NCBI GenBank assembly: GCA_025965895.1
Contig: JAOPWC010000067.1
Span: forward strand, 1-33,583
DNA length: 33,583 nt
Direction: 5' to 3'
DNA from: Mycobacterium sp.
Lineage (GTDB): Bacteria; Actinomycetota; Actinomycetes; Mycobacteriales; Mycobacteriaceae
Position 1 is the stretch's first letter. Every line of letters begins with the position of its first letter. The notes under the pieces are model-generated. The model did no database searches. It was not told the origin of the DNA and saw only the letters and a list, made by a program, of their open reading frames with translations. The position numbers and the translations under genes were made by a program. Below are positions 1-7,365 of this stretch, one piece after another.

Positions 1-458
1 GTCCAGTCCAGTTCACTGTCACGCACGATGTATTCCATGCGCCGCATGTCGGCCCAGGCGTGCCTGAGCAGCCTGCGCAGGATCGGTTTGACGACCAGCC
101 GGCTCATCGGCCCATCGCCCTCGGTGAACATGCCGCTGTTGCTCACCACGACCAGCCGGCGGGTGCCCTGGTGCCGCATCGCGGTGACGATGCTGGCCGT
201 GCTGTCGGTCTGCACGGTGGTGGGTTTGCGGCCCTCGCGCGAGCCGATCGTGGTGACCACGGCGTCGCGACCCGCGACAACAGGTCCGATCGCGTCCGGG
301 TCCATGACGTTCGCCGTGACCACCGTCAGGTGCGGGTCGTTGCCAGTCAGGTGCACGGGGTCGCGGAGCACCGCAGTGACCTCGTGTCCGGCAGCGCATG
401 CCTGGTCCAGTAACCGCGTGCCGGTGCCCCCGGACGCGCCGAAAATCGCGATCTTCAT
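1..458 (-). CDS. NAD(P)-binding (NmrA/SDR-a5-like) oxidoreductase, C-terminus cut by window edge
   Basis: Reading leftwards from the ATG at 456-458, the protein begins MKIAIFGASGGTGTRLL, a Rossmann strand with the GASGGTG dinucleotide-binding loop. It then shows AGHEVTAVLRDP, a GRDAVVTTIGS strand and RLVVVSNSGMF. This is the layout of atypical short-chain dehydrogenases of the NmrA/NAD(P)H-binding family, which use NAD(P)(H) for redox chemistry or as a redox sensor. About 152 residues are visible and the reading frame is open at the left edge, so the C-terminal substrate domain lies outside. It is transcribed divergently from the TetR gene at 541 across an 82-bp gap holding two palindromes, the usual arrangement of a TetR repressor controlling a neighbouring oxidoreductase. 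The substrate cannot be read from the sequence. Confidence 0.85.
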   Translation of the reverse strand, partial: MKIAIFGASGGTGTRLLDQACAAGHEVTAVLRDPVHLTGNDPHLTVVTANVMDPDAIGPVVAGRDAVVTTIGSREGRKPTTVQTDSTASIVTAMRHQGTRRLVVVSNSGMFTEGDGPMSRLVVKPILRRLLRHAWADMRRMEYIVRDSELDW

Positions 459-474
459 GATCTCCCTCGTCTGG

Positions 475-519
475 TTAGTAAGTACTCACTCACGGCTATC
501 ATTGGTGAAGACTCACTAA
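475..519. promoter_or_regulatory. Divergent intergenic operator (TetR type)
   Basis: Between the divergent start codons lie two related palindromic sites. Positions 477-490 read AGTAAGTACTCACT, one mismatch from a perfect 14-bp palindrome. Positions 505-516 read GTGAAGACTCAC, flanked by TTG and TAA, with the same GTGA/TCAC half-sites. The likely ligand is the TetR protein encoded at 541-1140, repressing both its own gene and the oxidoreductase. The palindromes are visible; the binding partner is inferred from position. Confidence 0.6.
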
Positions 520-540
520 CTTGTCAAGGTGGAGGTCGGT

Positions 541-1140
541 GTGAACACGAGGGACCGGATGCTCGATGCGGCCGCACATGTCATGCGCACCCGCGGAATG
601 GCCCGCGCGACCACCAAGGAGATCGCCAAGGCAGCTGGCTACTCGGAGGCCGCCCTGTACAAGCACTTTCGCGACAAGACCGACATGTTCTTGGCCGTGC
701 TCACCGAGCGGGTGCCGAGCACGCTTGGTGCGGTGCTCGCCAACCTCGGCCGACGGGTCGGCGAGGGTTCGGTGTTAGACACGCTGCAGGAAATCGCGCG
801 AGCGGCGCTCGGCTTCTATTACGAGACCTTCGTGATGGCCGCGTCGGTGTTCTCTGAACCGCGGTTGCTGGCCGCCCACCGTGCTGCGGTGCACGAACGC
901 GACACCGGCCCACACCACGTCGGCGATGTAGTTGCGAATTACCTTGCAGCCGAACAGGATCTCGGCCGCCTGCGAGTCGATGCCGACCCACGGGCCGCTG
1001 CCGCACTGCTGCTGGGGGCGTGCTTCCAGCATGCGTTCCTGAGCCGCTTCGACGACACGCCAATGAATGACGAAGCGGCGCAGCGCGCCGCGGCGGCGCT
1101 CGCTCGAACACTGTTCAGCGGCCTCGCTCCGGCACCGTAG
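541..1140 (+). CDS. TetR/AcrR-family transcriptional regulator
   Basis: The 199-residue product has the TetR layout. The N-terminal helix-turn-helix (about residues 20-50) contains ATTKEIAKAAGYSEAALY followed by KHFRDKTDMF, and a variable all-helical ligand-binding domain follows. I chose GTG at 541 because GGAGG at 531-535 sits five bases upstream; a GTG at 529 in the same frame would place the start inside that ribosome-binding site. The gene is divergent from the NAD(P)-binding oxidoreductase and faces two palindromes in the shared promoter, so local autorepression and control of the oxidoreductase is the simplest reading. The ligand is unknown. The gene ends about 100 bp before the IS1081-like element. 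Confidence 0.9.
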   Translation: MNTRDRMLDAAAHVMRTRGMARATTKEIAKAAGYSEAALYKHFRDKTDMFLAVLTERVPSTLGAVLANLGRRVGEGSVLDTLQEIARAALGFYYETFVMAASVFSEPRLLAAHRAAVHERDTGPHHVGDVVANYLAAEQDLGRLRVDADPRAAAALLLGACFQHAFLSRFDDTPMNDEAAQRAAAALARTLFSGLAPAP

Positions 1141-1245
1141 CCTGCTGTGGCGCCCGCTCGATCGTGATATCCGACGCCGGCTCCAATCGACAGGCCAGAC
1201 CATCGCGAGTCCGGCCAAGCTGTCGTGGTGGTGGGAACCCTCTCG

Positions 1246-1261
1246 ATCGCGCGACCCTGCG
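1246..1261 (+). repeat. Terminal inverted repeat of the IS1081-like element, transposase 3' side
   Basis: ATCGCGCGACCCTGCG on the plus strand pairs with ATCGCGTGATCCTTCG read from the other end of the element (2542-2557, minus strand), 13 of 16 identical. It lies a few bases beyond the transposase stop codon. Confidence 0.65.
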
Positions 1262-1269
1262 GGATGGGT

Positions 1270-2506
1270 TTAGGCGGTCGGCCCCGGCGTGCCGGTGTGT
1301 GCGCTATCGGCGGGCGTGGTGACCGTGGCGCGGGATCGATTTAGGACGTCGAGGCCGAGGTATCGGCGGCTTTGGATCCATTCGTCGTGTTGTTCAGCAA
1401 GCACGGCTGCGACGAGGCGGATGATGGCCGCACGGTCGGGGAAGATGCCGACGACGTCGGTGCGCCGTCGGATTTCTTTGTTGAGTCGTTTATGGGGGTG
1501 GTCGGACCAGATTTGGCGCCAGATCTGTTTGGGGAAGGCAGTGAACGCCAGCAGGGCGGGCCGGGCGGCATCGAGGTGCTCTGCGACTTTGGGTAGCTTG
1601 TCGGTCAGCGCGTCGAGCACCCGATCATATTGGACGACAACGGATTCAGCGTCGGGTTGATTGTAGACGGAGTGCAGCAGGGTACGCACCCACGGCCAGG
1701 AGGATTTCGGGGTGACCGACATCAGGTTGACCGCGTAGTGGGTTCTGCAGCGCCGCCAGGCCGCCCCCGGCAGGGTGGCCCCGATGGCGGCCACCAGCCC
1801 GGCATGCGCGTCGCTGGTTACCAGCGCGACCCCGGACAGGCCGCGGGCGACCAAGTCGCGGAAGAACCTCAACCAGCCGGCGCCGTCCTCAGCGGAGGTG
1901 ACCTGCACGCCCAGGATCTCACGGTAGCCCTCGGCGTTGACCCCGGTGGCGATCAAGGTGTGCACGCCGACCACGCGGCCGTTCTCGCGCACCTTGAGCA
2001 CCAACGCGTCGGGCCACGAACGTGTACGGCCCGCCGTCCAATGGGCGGGTGCGAAACGCTTCCACGGCCTCGTCGAGCTCGGCGGCCATGACCGATACTT
2101 GTGACTTGGAAAGGCTTGTCACACCGAGGGATTCGACGAGTCGCTCCATACGACGTGTCGAAACGCCGAGCAGGTAGCAGGTCGCCACCACGCTGGTCAG
2201 GGCCCGCTCGGCGCGCTTGCGCCGCTGCAGCAGTCCGTCCGGGAAGTAGCTGCCGGACCGCAGCTTGGGGATCCCCACGTCGATCGTGCCGGCGCGGGTG
2301 TCGAAATCCCGGTGCCGATACCCATTGCGGCGATTAGAGCGCGACACGCTGCGTTCGCCGTAGCTGGCCCCCCACAGCCCGTCGGCTTCGGCGCTCATCA
2401 ATGCATGAATGAATGTCGACAGCAGCCCTCGCAGTAGATCCGGGCTCGCCGTGGCGCGTTGATCGGCCAGCAGCTTGTCAATATCGATAGGGTGGGGATT
2501 CGTCAT
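1270..2506 (-). pseudogene. IS1081-like IS256-family (Mutator) transposase, frameshifted
   Basis: The N-terminal part (from ATG at 2504-2506) encodes MTNPHPIDIDKLLADQ and about 165 residues of transposase. Reading then fails near 2011-2020, and the rest continues in another frame to a stop at 1270. Joining the frames gives about 412 residues, close to the 415 of IS1081 transposase. The break falls just after GPYTFVA, exactly where the first catalytic Asp (expected context AADALVLKV) should be read. It is explained by loss of two bases from a GCCGCC-type stretch. The second Asp (VTSDAHAG) and the Glu (NKEIRRRTD) of the DDE triad remain in the downstream frame. Neither fragment could be catalytic. 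Several long plus-strand ORFs here are antisense shadows. Confidence 0.85.
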
Positions 2507-2541
2507 CGCGTCGTTCTCCTCCGATTGATTTGGCGATCGTT

Positions 2542-2557
2542 CGAAGGATCACGCGAT
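2542..2557 (-). repeat. Terminal inverted repeat of the IS1081-like element, transposase 5' side
   Basis: Read on the minus strand this is ATCGCGTGATCCTTCG, matching the left end at 13 of 16 positions. It lies 35 bp upstream of the transposase start, as expected for a compact IS256-family element. Confidence 0.65.
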
Positions 2558-2670
2558 GACCGCCCTATATCGGGCTACGACACAGCCGCCAACCAGCGGA
2601 TATCCGTACACCACCTCAATGGACGCAACTCAGCTGATGCGTCCCATCAACGAGCCGCCGCGAACACAGA

Positions 2671-2815
2671 AACGGCAAACTGCTCACCCTCGCTGAGGCC
2701 GCCCAGATGACGCGGCTGAGCACATCTGCGAAGCCAACCAAGCCGCGACCGACATTGAGGAACTCGGGAAGGCCGCGTTTCAAAGGCGACCTAAAACTGC
2801 AGGTCAAATACTCCG
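2671..2815 (+). pseudogene. Possible remnant of an excisionase-type (MerR-like HTH) DNA-binding protein
   Basis: One frame reads NGKLLTLAEAAQMTRLS, very like the first helix-turn-helix of phage and integrative-element excisionases (typically LLTVAEAA-x-MRVS). The following residues no longer match the recognition helix and wing (expected VYRLV-x-x-GELPAVRVGR), although a later RPRFKGDLKL stretch is wing-like. An in-frame stop at 2635-2637 and the lack of a start codon before the motif mean it cannot encode a normal Xis. It sits just inside the IS1081-like element and about 450 bp from a tmRNA 3'-end scar, the sort of company an integrase/excisionase module keeps. The assignment rests on one motif of about 17 residues. 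Confidence 0.3.
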
Positions 2816-3106
2816 AGTTCAGACCGGGGTATCGGGAGGCGTCGAGGTCCGACAAGCAGGCAGAGACAGATTTACCGACCGACGGTCCACCAACTGACCT
2901 CAACGTCACTGAACTCAGCTTCATCAAACGATCAGGAGCATCCGGTTCTCCTTCGAGGTTTTCGGCCTGTTGATGCGATCAACACCAGTGAGGTCTCCGG
3001 ACATGCCGGGCGGTTCAGCCTGCGCTCGATGCCCCGCGGCGGTAGTTGAGGGCTCTTCACGTCGTCAAGACCCGAGAACAAAACCTCAGCTAACGAGCGT
3101 GACTGA

Positions 3107-3190
3107 ACCGGACCGAGACGGAGCGAACCTGCAGCTCAGAAGGCATATTGCCTGGTAGATAGGCGGGTTCGATTCCCGGCAGCTCCACCA
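3107..3190 (+). ncRNA. ssrA: Truncated tmRNA (ssrA) 3' end, probable attachment-site scar
   Basis: Positions 3164-3190 spell the T-arm, acceptor strand and encoded CCA of actinobacterial tmRNA: CGGGTTCGATTCCCGG followed by CAGCTCCACCA. From memory this equals the end of Mycobacterium tuberculosis ssrA. Weaker resemblance seems to extend back to about 3107 (GAGCGTGAC...CCGAG...AGCGAAC). No tmRNA 5' end (GGGGCTG..., the pairing partner of the acceptor) and no tag-peptide reading frame is visible in the preceding 400 bp, so this is not a working tmRNA. Duplicated 3' ends of tRNA and tmRNA genes are classic products of site-specific integration, so I read it as an attL/attR remnant. On the minus strand it translates to ELPGIEP, a notorious spurious-protein signature. 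Confidence 0.55.
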
Positions 3191-3264
3191 GAAGGGCCGC
3201 AGATCGGGGTCGTGTCGAAATCCCACAGCTGTCGGCGGCGGTTCCGGGCGCGGGCGTCGCTGCG

Positions 3265-3615
3265 CTACATCCGGAGTTGGCGGTGCCAATGTGGCGGCGA
3301 CAATCCAAGTCGAACATGTGATGCCGCAAAAGTGAGCCCGCGAGCAGCGAAACGACCAGTGCCGCGACGTATCCCGGTCCTCAGTGCGCGGACGTCAACG
3401 CACCGGGCGACGTCTCCGAGCGCGTTCAGGCCGCGACGCCTTCCGCGCAGGATCGCGCCCGCCATCAATCCACAGAAGAAGCCCAGAAAAAAGAACCCGC
3501 GTGACCGTCGCTGGTTCCTCCGCACAACAGCTGATGCGATGAATCCACATGTCGCCGCGATGATAGCTACCGCGAGGAGCAGAGAAATCAGATGTGTCGG
3601 TCCGAGCGACCCCAT
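3265..3615 (-). CDS. Small conserved membrane protein, function unknown
   Basis: I chose the ATG at 3613-3615 because GGAGG lies seven bases upstream; an upstream in-frame start would add an Arg/Trp-rich tail and has no such site. The 116-residue product starts MGSLGPTHLISLLL and has two hydrophobic segments. The first is about residues 8-30 (LISLLLAVAIIAATCGFIAS), the second about residues 40-57 (GFFFLGFFCGLMAGAIL). Each is followed by Arg-rich stretches (VVRRNQRRSR, RGRRRGLNALG), which by the positive-inside rule would lie in the cytoplasm. The soluble C-terminus has no motif I know. The pattern resembles small mycobacterial membrane proteins of unknown function. It stands alone, between the tmRNA scar and a decayed aldehyde dehydrogenase. 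Confidence 0.6.
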   Translation of the reverse strand: MGSLGPTHLISLLLAVAIIAATCGFIASAVVRRNQRRSRGFFFLGFFCGLMAGAILRGRRRGLNALGDVARCVDVRALRTGIRRGTGRFAARGLTFAASHVRLGLSPPHWHRQLRM

Positions 3616-3934
3616 ATCCCAACCTCCGGGCCGTCGTCTGCGTAGGCCGCTCGCCCGATCCAACCACCGTCTTCGCCGGACCAGCATTGCTGGTCAAGGT
3701 TTGTAACCAAAGCGACATGAAGCGTTAGCCGCCCGCTGCCACACCAGATCCGGCGTGTCGCCGAGCAGTTCGTCCACGGGACCGATGACAGCGTTGCCGT
3801 CCGCGTGATTTGAACGGCGATCGGTTTGTCTGGGTGGCGCTGTATCACCGACAGCGCCCTGGGATAAGGGTTCGGCCCAGATACGGCAGCCGCACTTGTC
3901 ATGTTGTCGCTGCTTGTCGGCGTAGGCGGGTTCG
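3616..3934. other. Non-coding or decayed stretch
   Basis: About 320 bp upstream of the small membrane-protein gene. ORFs exist on both strands but none carries a recognisable domain or a good ribosome-binding site. The promoter of the membrane-protein gene should lie near its right-hand start, but I see no clear -10/-35 pair. Confidence 0.4.
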
Positions 3935-4112
3935 GTGGTGGAGATCCACTCGCCCCACGACCAGTTTGTCCTGGGGCGAGTGGCCCAAGCCAGCAACGCG
4001 GACATCGATCGCGCGGTCGCGGCGGCACGCGAAGCTTTCCGAGCGGGACACGTTCATCGGCCCGATCATTCGCACCGACCAGCAACAGCGCGTGATCTCC
4101 CGTCTCGCGTGA
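3935..4112 (+). pseudogene. Aldehyde dehydrogenase remnant with large internal deletion
   Basis: One frame reads VEIHSPHDQFVLGRVAQASNADIDRAVAAAREAF, split here as VEIHSPHDQFVLGRVAQ and ASNADIDRAVAAAREAF. This is the N-terminal beta-hairpin and first helix of the aldehyde dehydrogenase superfamily. Directly afterwards a neighbouring frame reads DTFIGPIIRTDQQQRV before a stop at 4110-4112. That resembles a segment that normally lies some 250-300 residues further on, just after the catalytic Cys region (typical form GPLIS-x-x-Q-x-x-RV). The NAD-binding Rossmann core, catalytic Glu and Cys are absent. The simplest history is an internal deletion of most of the gene with a frame change at about 4050. 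The two pieces are visible; the deletion is inferred. Confidence 0.6.
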
Positions 4113-4646
4113 TCATCAGGTGTCTTCTTTCCTTCGGCGTAAGGGAATGCGTGTGGTCTCGGGATGTCGGGTCAGGAAGTATGGGGTGGCCGCACCATCC
4201 GGGCGACGACCGTCTCGGAAAAGTCGCCGAGGCCGGCCAAGATCGGTAGCCAGGACGTTGTGCCCTGCGTCAAGAGCAGTAGCGACCAGATGGCGTCACA
4301 TACTTGTGACAGTTAGAGGGTCCTGGAGGCCACCCTCACATGTCGGGTTCGTCCGCAAGCACCCCCCACGCGCCCACCGACGGACGACATGGGACATGCC
4401 CAGTGCGCTGCTCGCGCAACACCGGCAGCGCTGCCCCGGTCGCATCGCAGCGGGTCCTCGATGAGGCCCGGCTCCTCGAGGCGCCGGTCACGGTGGCACT
4501 GCACCGCTACGTGGAAGGCATCATCGCGGTCAGTCGAGAATGGCCGCTAGACGGTATGGGGTGGGCTGGGGCCTCACTCACATGTGAACGTGGGTTGCCG
4601 ACAGGGTGGTCCTGGCCGGTAGAGCCACAAGATGTGGGAGGCCCCA
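4113..4646. other. Decayed stretch with no assignable gene
   Basis: About 530 bp between the aldehyde dehydrogenase remnant and the IS110-like fragment. Several overlapping ORFs occur on both strands, none with a domain I recognise; LDEARLLEAPVTVALHRYV near 4455-4515 looks protein-like but I cannot place it. The part right of about 4560 is probably the non-coding 5' end of the IS110-family element. Confidence 0.4.
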
Positions 4647-4800
4647 GTGAAGTTTCAGCGTACGAGTGTCGGGTTGGATGTGCATGCACGATCAGTGGTC
4701 GGGTGTGGGTTGGACCGGGAAACAGGTGAGGTTTTCCAGCGGCGGCTCACGCCGAGCCGAGAAGAGGTCCGCGACTGGATCCGGTCGCTGCTCCGGTTCG
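4647..4800 (+). pseudogene. IS110-family transposase, N-terminal fragment
   Basis: From GTG at 4647, preceded by GGGAGG at 4636-4641, the frame reads MKFQRTSVGLDVHARSV, then DRETGEVFQRRL and EEVRDWIRSL. This is the start of the DEDD (RuvC-like) domain of IS110-family transposases; the Asp of GLDVH is the first catalytic acid. Family similarity stops at about residue 50 (near 4795). The remaining RuvC-like residues and the C-terminal Transposase_20 domain with its catalytic Ser are missing. A longer open frame continues to 5195 but changes character and includes a piece of an unrelated gene. The element is therefore a stub, truncated by deletion or recombination. Confidence 0.7.
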
Positions 4801-4983
4801 AATCCGTTCGACGATTTGCGCCGCGTCGATGCGGCTCTGCGCCTGGTCCTCGACCCTTTAACAACCACGGAATGGCCAGCTACGCAAGCCTTCCCGCCCC
4901 TCCCCCGGCGCTGCCCAGCCTCCTGATTTCATGGAGAATCGACTTATTTAGCGAAGATTTCGGACGCAGGTCACTCGGAAGAG

Positions 4984-5065
4984 CGGCTGGAAGTACGGAG
5001 AACGAGGACACTCCCTCTCAGCTGATAGATGCGCGAATCAAGGAGCTGAGTGATTGGCGCACCGA
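4984..5065 (+). pseudogene. DUF1801-like protein, N-terminal fragment
   Basis: In frame with the IS110 stub the sequence reads STENEDTPSQLIDARIKELS followed by DWR. This matches what I remember of the start of a family of small actinobacterial DUF1801 (YdhG-like) proteins, which continue GETLARIRALIK and later a WKW motif. Here the next residues are TEEEHGCRGAS and similarity is lost, so only about 25 residues survive. There is no start codon of its own. It marks another truncation junction in this scrap region. The call depends on a short stretch and could be wrong. Confidence 0.35.
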
Positions 5066-5282
5066 GGAGGAGCACGGCTGCCGAGGGGCAAGCGCCAGCA
5101 CCGCGCCGAGGGCCACCGTCCATACGGCTCAAGGTCACCGCCCGGCCATGTTCTCGGCGATCCCGCTCCCCCACAATTCCACGGTGGGCGTTTGAAACGT
5201 AACTGGTTGAGCAGCAGATATTTCCGGTGCCACTGACGAAGTCGGTTTGCGCGGCGTTGAGCGGGACATGAGAGACCGCCAG

Positions 5283-5684
5283 TCAGTCCCGGCCGCCAAC
5301 GACTTCAATCCGGCAGGTCGGCCCGTGCGCGCGAGCGAGCCGCCCGTCCAGAGTCAGTAGTGTGGCATCGAACGCCTCCGCCAGCGCTACGTAGAACGCA
5401 TCCCAACCCCGTATCGAATCCCGCAAACGCCACGCCCGCTCCAGCAGCCACCGGTGGCCGAAACGCTCACCCGGCCAATCTCGTAAATCGGCGACCGCTT
5501 GCCCCGCCGCCGTGCCATCCAGCCGGCCCTGCAGGTGCTGGGCACGGATCACCCCCATCACCTCGACGTCGATCACGTGCGGCGCCGCCTGATCGACATC
5601 GGCCGCTAGACGGGCCGCGATCTCACCCGATCGGGGCGTGTCCGCGAGCACCTCAAACAGACACGAGGCATCAACGACCAGCAT
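5283..5684 (-). CDS. vapC: VapC-type PIN-domain ribonuclease toxin
   Basis: The 133-residue protein starts MLVVDASCLFEVL. It carries the four acidic PIN residues that bind Mg2+/Mn2+: Asp5 (VVDAS), Glu41 (IDVEVMGVIR), Asp95 (GWDAFYVALAEAF) and Asp113 (LTLDGRLARA). VapC toxins are site-specific RNases cutting tRNA or 23S rRNA, held inactive by VapB. The ATG at 5682-5684 lies inside the end of vapB (14-bp overlap), indicating translational coupling; an in-frame ATG at 5706-5708 would add eight residues (MSGAASGQ) that are atypical ahead of the first PIN strand. All catalytic acids are present, so the toxin looks functional. It is one of the few intact units on this side of the window, as expected if selection keeps an addiction module whole. 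Confidence 0.9.
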   Translation of the reverse strand: MLVVDASCLFEVLADTPRSGEIAARLAADVDQAAPHVIDVEVMGVIRAQHLQGRLDGTAAGQAVADLRDWPGERFGHRWLLERAWRLRDSIRGWDAFYVALAEAFDATLLTLDGRLARAHGPTCRIEVVGGRD

Positions 5685-5919
5685 CTGGCCACTCGCCGCG
5701 CCACTCATCCAACGCCGCCAGCACCTCGGCCGTGGACACCGCCGAGGGCCTTCGGCCGGTCGTCCGAGCCAGCCACTGCGCGACCGATGGCCGCGCCGCC
5801 ACCCGAGCCGCCTCGCGGCGCAGCAGCTCCGGCACGGTGATTCCCTCCTCGCCGGCGCGGCGCAGCAGCCCTGCATACACCTCGTCGTCGATATCGCGGA
5901 TCTGAATGGTCCTAGGCAT
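5671..5919 (-). CDS. vapB: VapB-type antitoxin (FitA-like ribbon-helix-helix)
   Basis: The 82-residue protein starts MPRTIQIRDIDDEVYAGLL, a short beta strand followed by a helix. RRAGEEGITVPELLRREAAR forms the second helix of a ribbon-helix-helix DNA-binding fold. The C-terminus (VLAALDEWRGEWPDAGR) is the expected toxin-binding tail that blocks the PIN active site. It is the first gene of the vapBC operon and overlaps vapC by 14 bp. A palindrome lies directly upstream (5923-5938), suiting autorepression by the VapBC complex. No clear Shine-Dalgarno sequence is seen, and the transcript may start very close to the ATG. Confidence is high because size, fold and toxin partner agree. Confidence 0.88.
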   Translation of the reverse strand: MPRTIQIRDIDDEVYAGLLRRAGEEGITVPELLRREAARVAARPSVAQWLARTTGRRPSAVSTAEVLAALDEWRGEWPDAGR

Positions 5920-5922
5920 TTA

Positions 5923-5938
5923 TGCATCCTATCATGCA
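5923..5938. promoter_or_regulatory. vapBC operator palindrome
   Basis: TGCAT-CCTATC-ATGCA is a perfect 5-bp inverted repeat with a 6-bp spacer, beginning four bases upstream of the vapB ATG; further ATGC/GCAT motifs follow to 5948. VapBC complexes bind such repeats at their own promoters. The inverted repeat is visible, binding is inferred. Confidence 0.55.
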
Positions 5939-6143
5939 CATACGCATGTCACAGTGCTAAAAGTATGCGCCGCCGTCGCTCGACTGTCGCGACAATCAGC
6001 GCAGTCAGGAGCGCTGTGACTTCGGATCTGACTCGGGCCCCAGAACAGCATCGTGTCGGTGTAACAGGCGCCGGGACGCCGGCCGCTGCCTACCGCAACA
6101 GAGCGGTCGCGATTTGCCCGGCTTGTCTCAGCAGCGTTTTCGA

Positions 6144-7365
6144 CTACCGGGAAGGCCGGGCCGTGGTGGTGAAGTCGTCGGCGATCGCGGCGGCGACTTC
6201 GAGCAGGCGCCGCCGCGTGGTGGGCGCCAAATCTGTTGACGCATCGATCACCCCGCCGGGGCGCAGGTGCGCGTCGAAGGGAATCTCGACGACAAAGTGT
6301 CCGCGGCTTCGGAACTGTTCGGCCAACGACGCGCGGGTCCGCTTGTCGGCGTGTCCGTCAGAATCGTTGAGCACCACGACGGTTCGGTGAAGAAGCCCGG
6401 TCAGTCCGCGGTCGGCCAACCACTCCATGGTCTGGCCGGCCGCCGACGCCCCGTCGACCCAGGGCGACGACACCACGATGAGCGCGTCGAGGTCGCGCAC
6501 CACCTCCTGGGTGACCGGCGAGTCCACTATCGACCCGCAATCGACCACCGAGATCGCGAAGTGACGGTCCAGCCGCGCAGCAGCCTCCCGGTAGGTCGCC
6601 GCATCGATGACCCGTCGGTGCTTGGCGCCGGTCGCTTCCCCGGGTAGTACGTAAAGCCCGGCCGCGTTGTTGCCCACACGGCTGCGCACGTCAGAGAACC
6701 TGTCGAGGTTGTCGTCGTAAATCAACTCCCAATAAGACCCCTTGGCTTTCGGGTCAATTCGGGAGCCGAGCCTGCCGAACGCGGTGTCGGCGTCGATCGC
6801 CACGACGCGGTCCTCTCGGCGGAGTTCGGCGAACAATGACCCGATGCTGGCGGCGACGGTGGTCTTGCCGACACCGCCCTTGCCGAGGACGCCGATCTTG
6901 TAGTGACCGCGCAGGAGCGTCCGGGCTTTGTCCTCCAGCGCAGTCCGGTGCAGCTCCTCGGGTGACGGCCCCAGGTTTACCCGACCGAAGGTGACCCGGT
7001 AGATGAGCCGGCGCCAGCCCCGTCCGGGGGGCGGTTTGCGGGTGGGCGCGAGATCGGCGGTTCGGATGCCGTCGGCGTAGCTCCAGTCCGCCGGCGGTGA
7101 CCCGCCGCGGGGCGCCCCGGTCGGCGGCCACTGCTGTGGCGGAACATTCGGAGGGGGTTGGCGTGGGCAAGGCGGGCTGCGGCGCGGGATGTTGCCGATG
7201 CGGGGTCAACGGAGGGTTTTGTCGTTGTCTAAAAGCCTGCGTCGGGTTTTCGTACCCCGAACCAGGGGGTGGGGGCGGCGGACTGGGGCGCGATGGCGGG
7301 TAGGCCGGTCGCGGCGGACCGGCCGGGGGCGGCCGCATGTTCTCGTAATCGTCGCGCTCCGTCAC
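6144..7365 (-). pseudogene. EspI/MinD-like proline-rich P-loop ATPase, one-base frameshift
   Basis: From ATG at 7363-7365 the product starts MTERDDYENMRPPPAGPP and a Pro-rich segment of about 70 residues (SRPSPPPPPPGSGYENP). The frame is then lost at a run of five C (plus-strand G run 7153-7157). Reading on with four C restores NVPPQQWPPTGAP and a full MinD/ParA-like ATPase. That domain has deviant Walker A GKGGVGKTTVAAS, switch region AIDADTAFGRLGSRID, hydrophobic VVDCGSIVDS, and VVVLNDSDGHADKRT near the nucleotide base. The joined product would be about 406 residues. A proline-rich N-terminus plus a SIMIBI ATPase is the architecture of ESX (type VII) accessory ATPases such as EspI, but no esx, ecc or PE/PPE genes are nearby, so the ESX link is inference. 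The single extra base may be a true mutation or a sequencing error. Confidence 0.75.

Larger units (their letters stand above)
1246..2557 (-). mobile_element. IS1081-like insertion sequence (IS256 family), inactivated
   Basis: The element is about 1.31 kb, bounded by imperfect 16-bp inverted repeats (13 of 16 matching) at 1246-1261 and 2542-2557, and carries one transposase gene on the minus strand. Length, the single Mutator-type DDE transposase and the strong resemblance of the protein to IS1081 transposase as I remember it (YRHRDFDTRA, LLQRRKRAERALTSVVATC, TSDAHAGLVAAIGATLP) place it there. I see no convincing 8-bp target duplication, so the copy is probably old or one flank was rearranged. 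The transposase is frameshifted, so the element is unlikely to move by itself. Confidence 0.85.

Noticed and set aside
1919..2024. Programmed frameshifting of the IS1081-like transposase
   Set aside because: IS256-family transposases are made from a single frame, and no slippery sequence with downstream structure is visible; a deletion explains the break.
1372..2337. Long plus-strand ORFs across the IS1081-like element
   Set aside because: They are antisense to a clearly recognisable transposase and have no domain of their own.
3086..3329. Minus-strand ORFs containing ELPGIEP and SCRESNP
   Set aside because: These peptides arise from translating the reverse complement of a tmRNA/tRNA 3' end and are a known class of false proteins; the DNA is explained by the ssrA scar.
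4795..4810. CCGGTTCGAATCCG, a tRNA T-arm-like sequence
   Set aside because: No acceptor, D-arm or anticodon arm can be folded around it, and it lies inside a decayed coding stretch.
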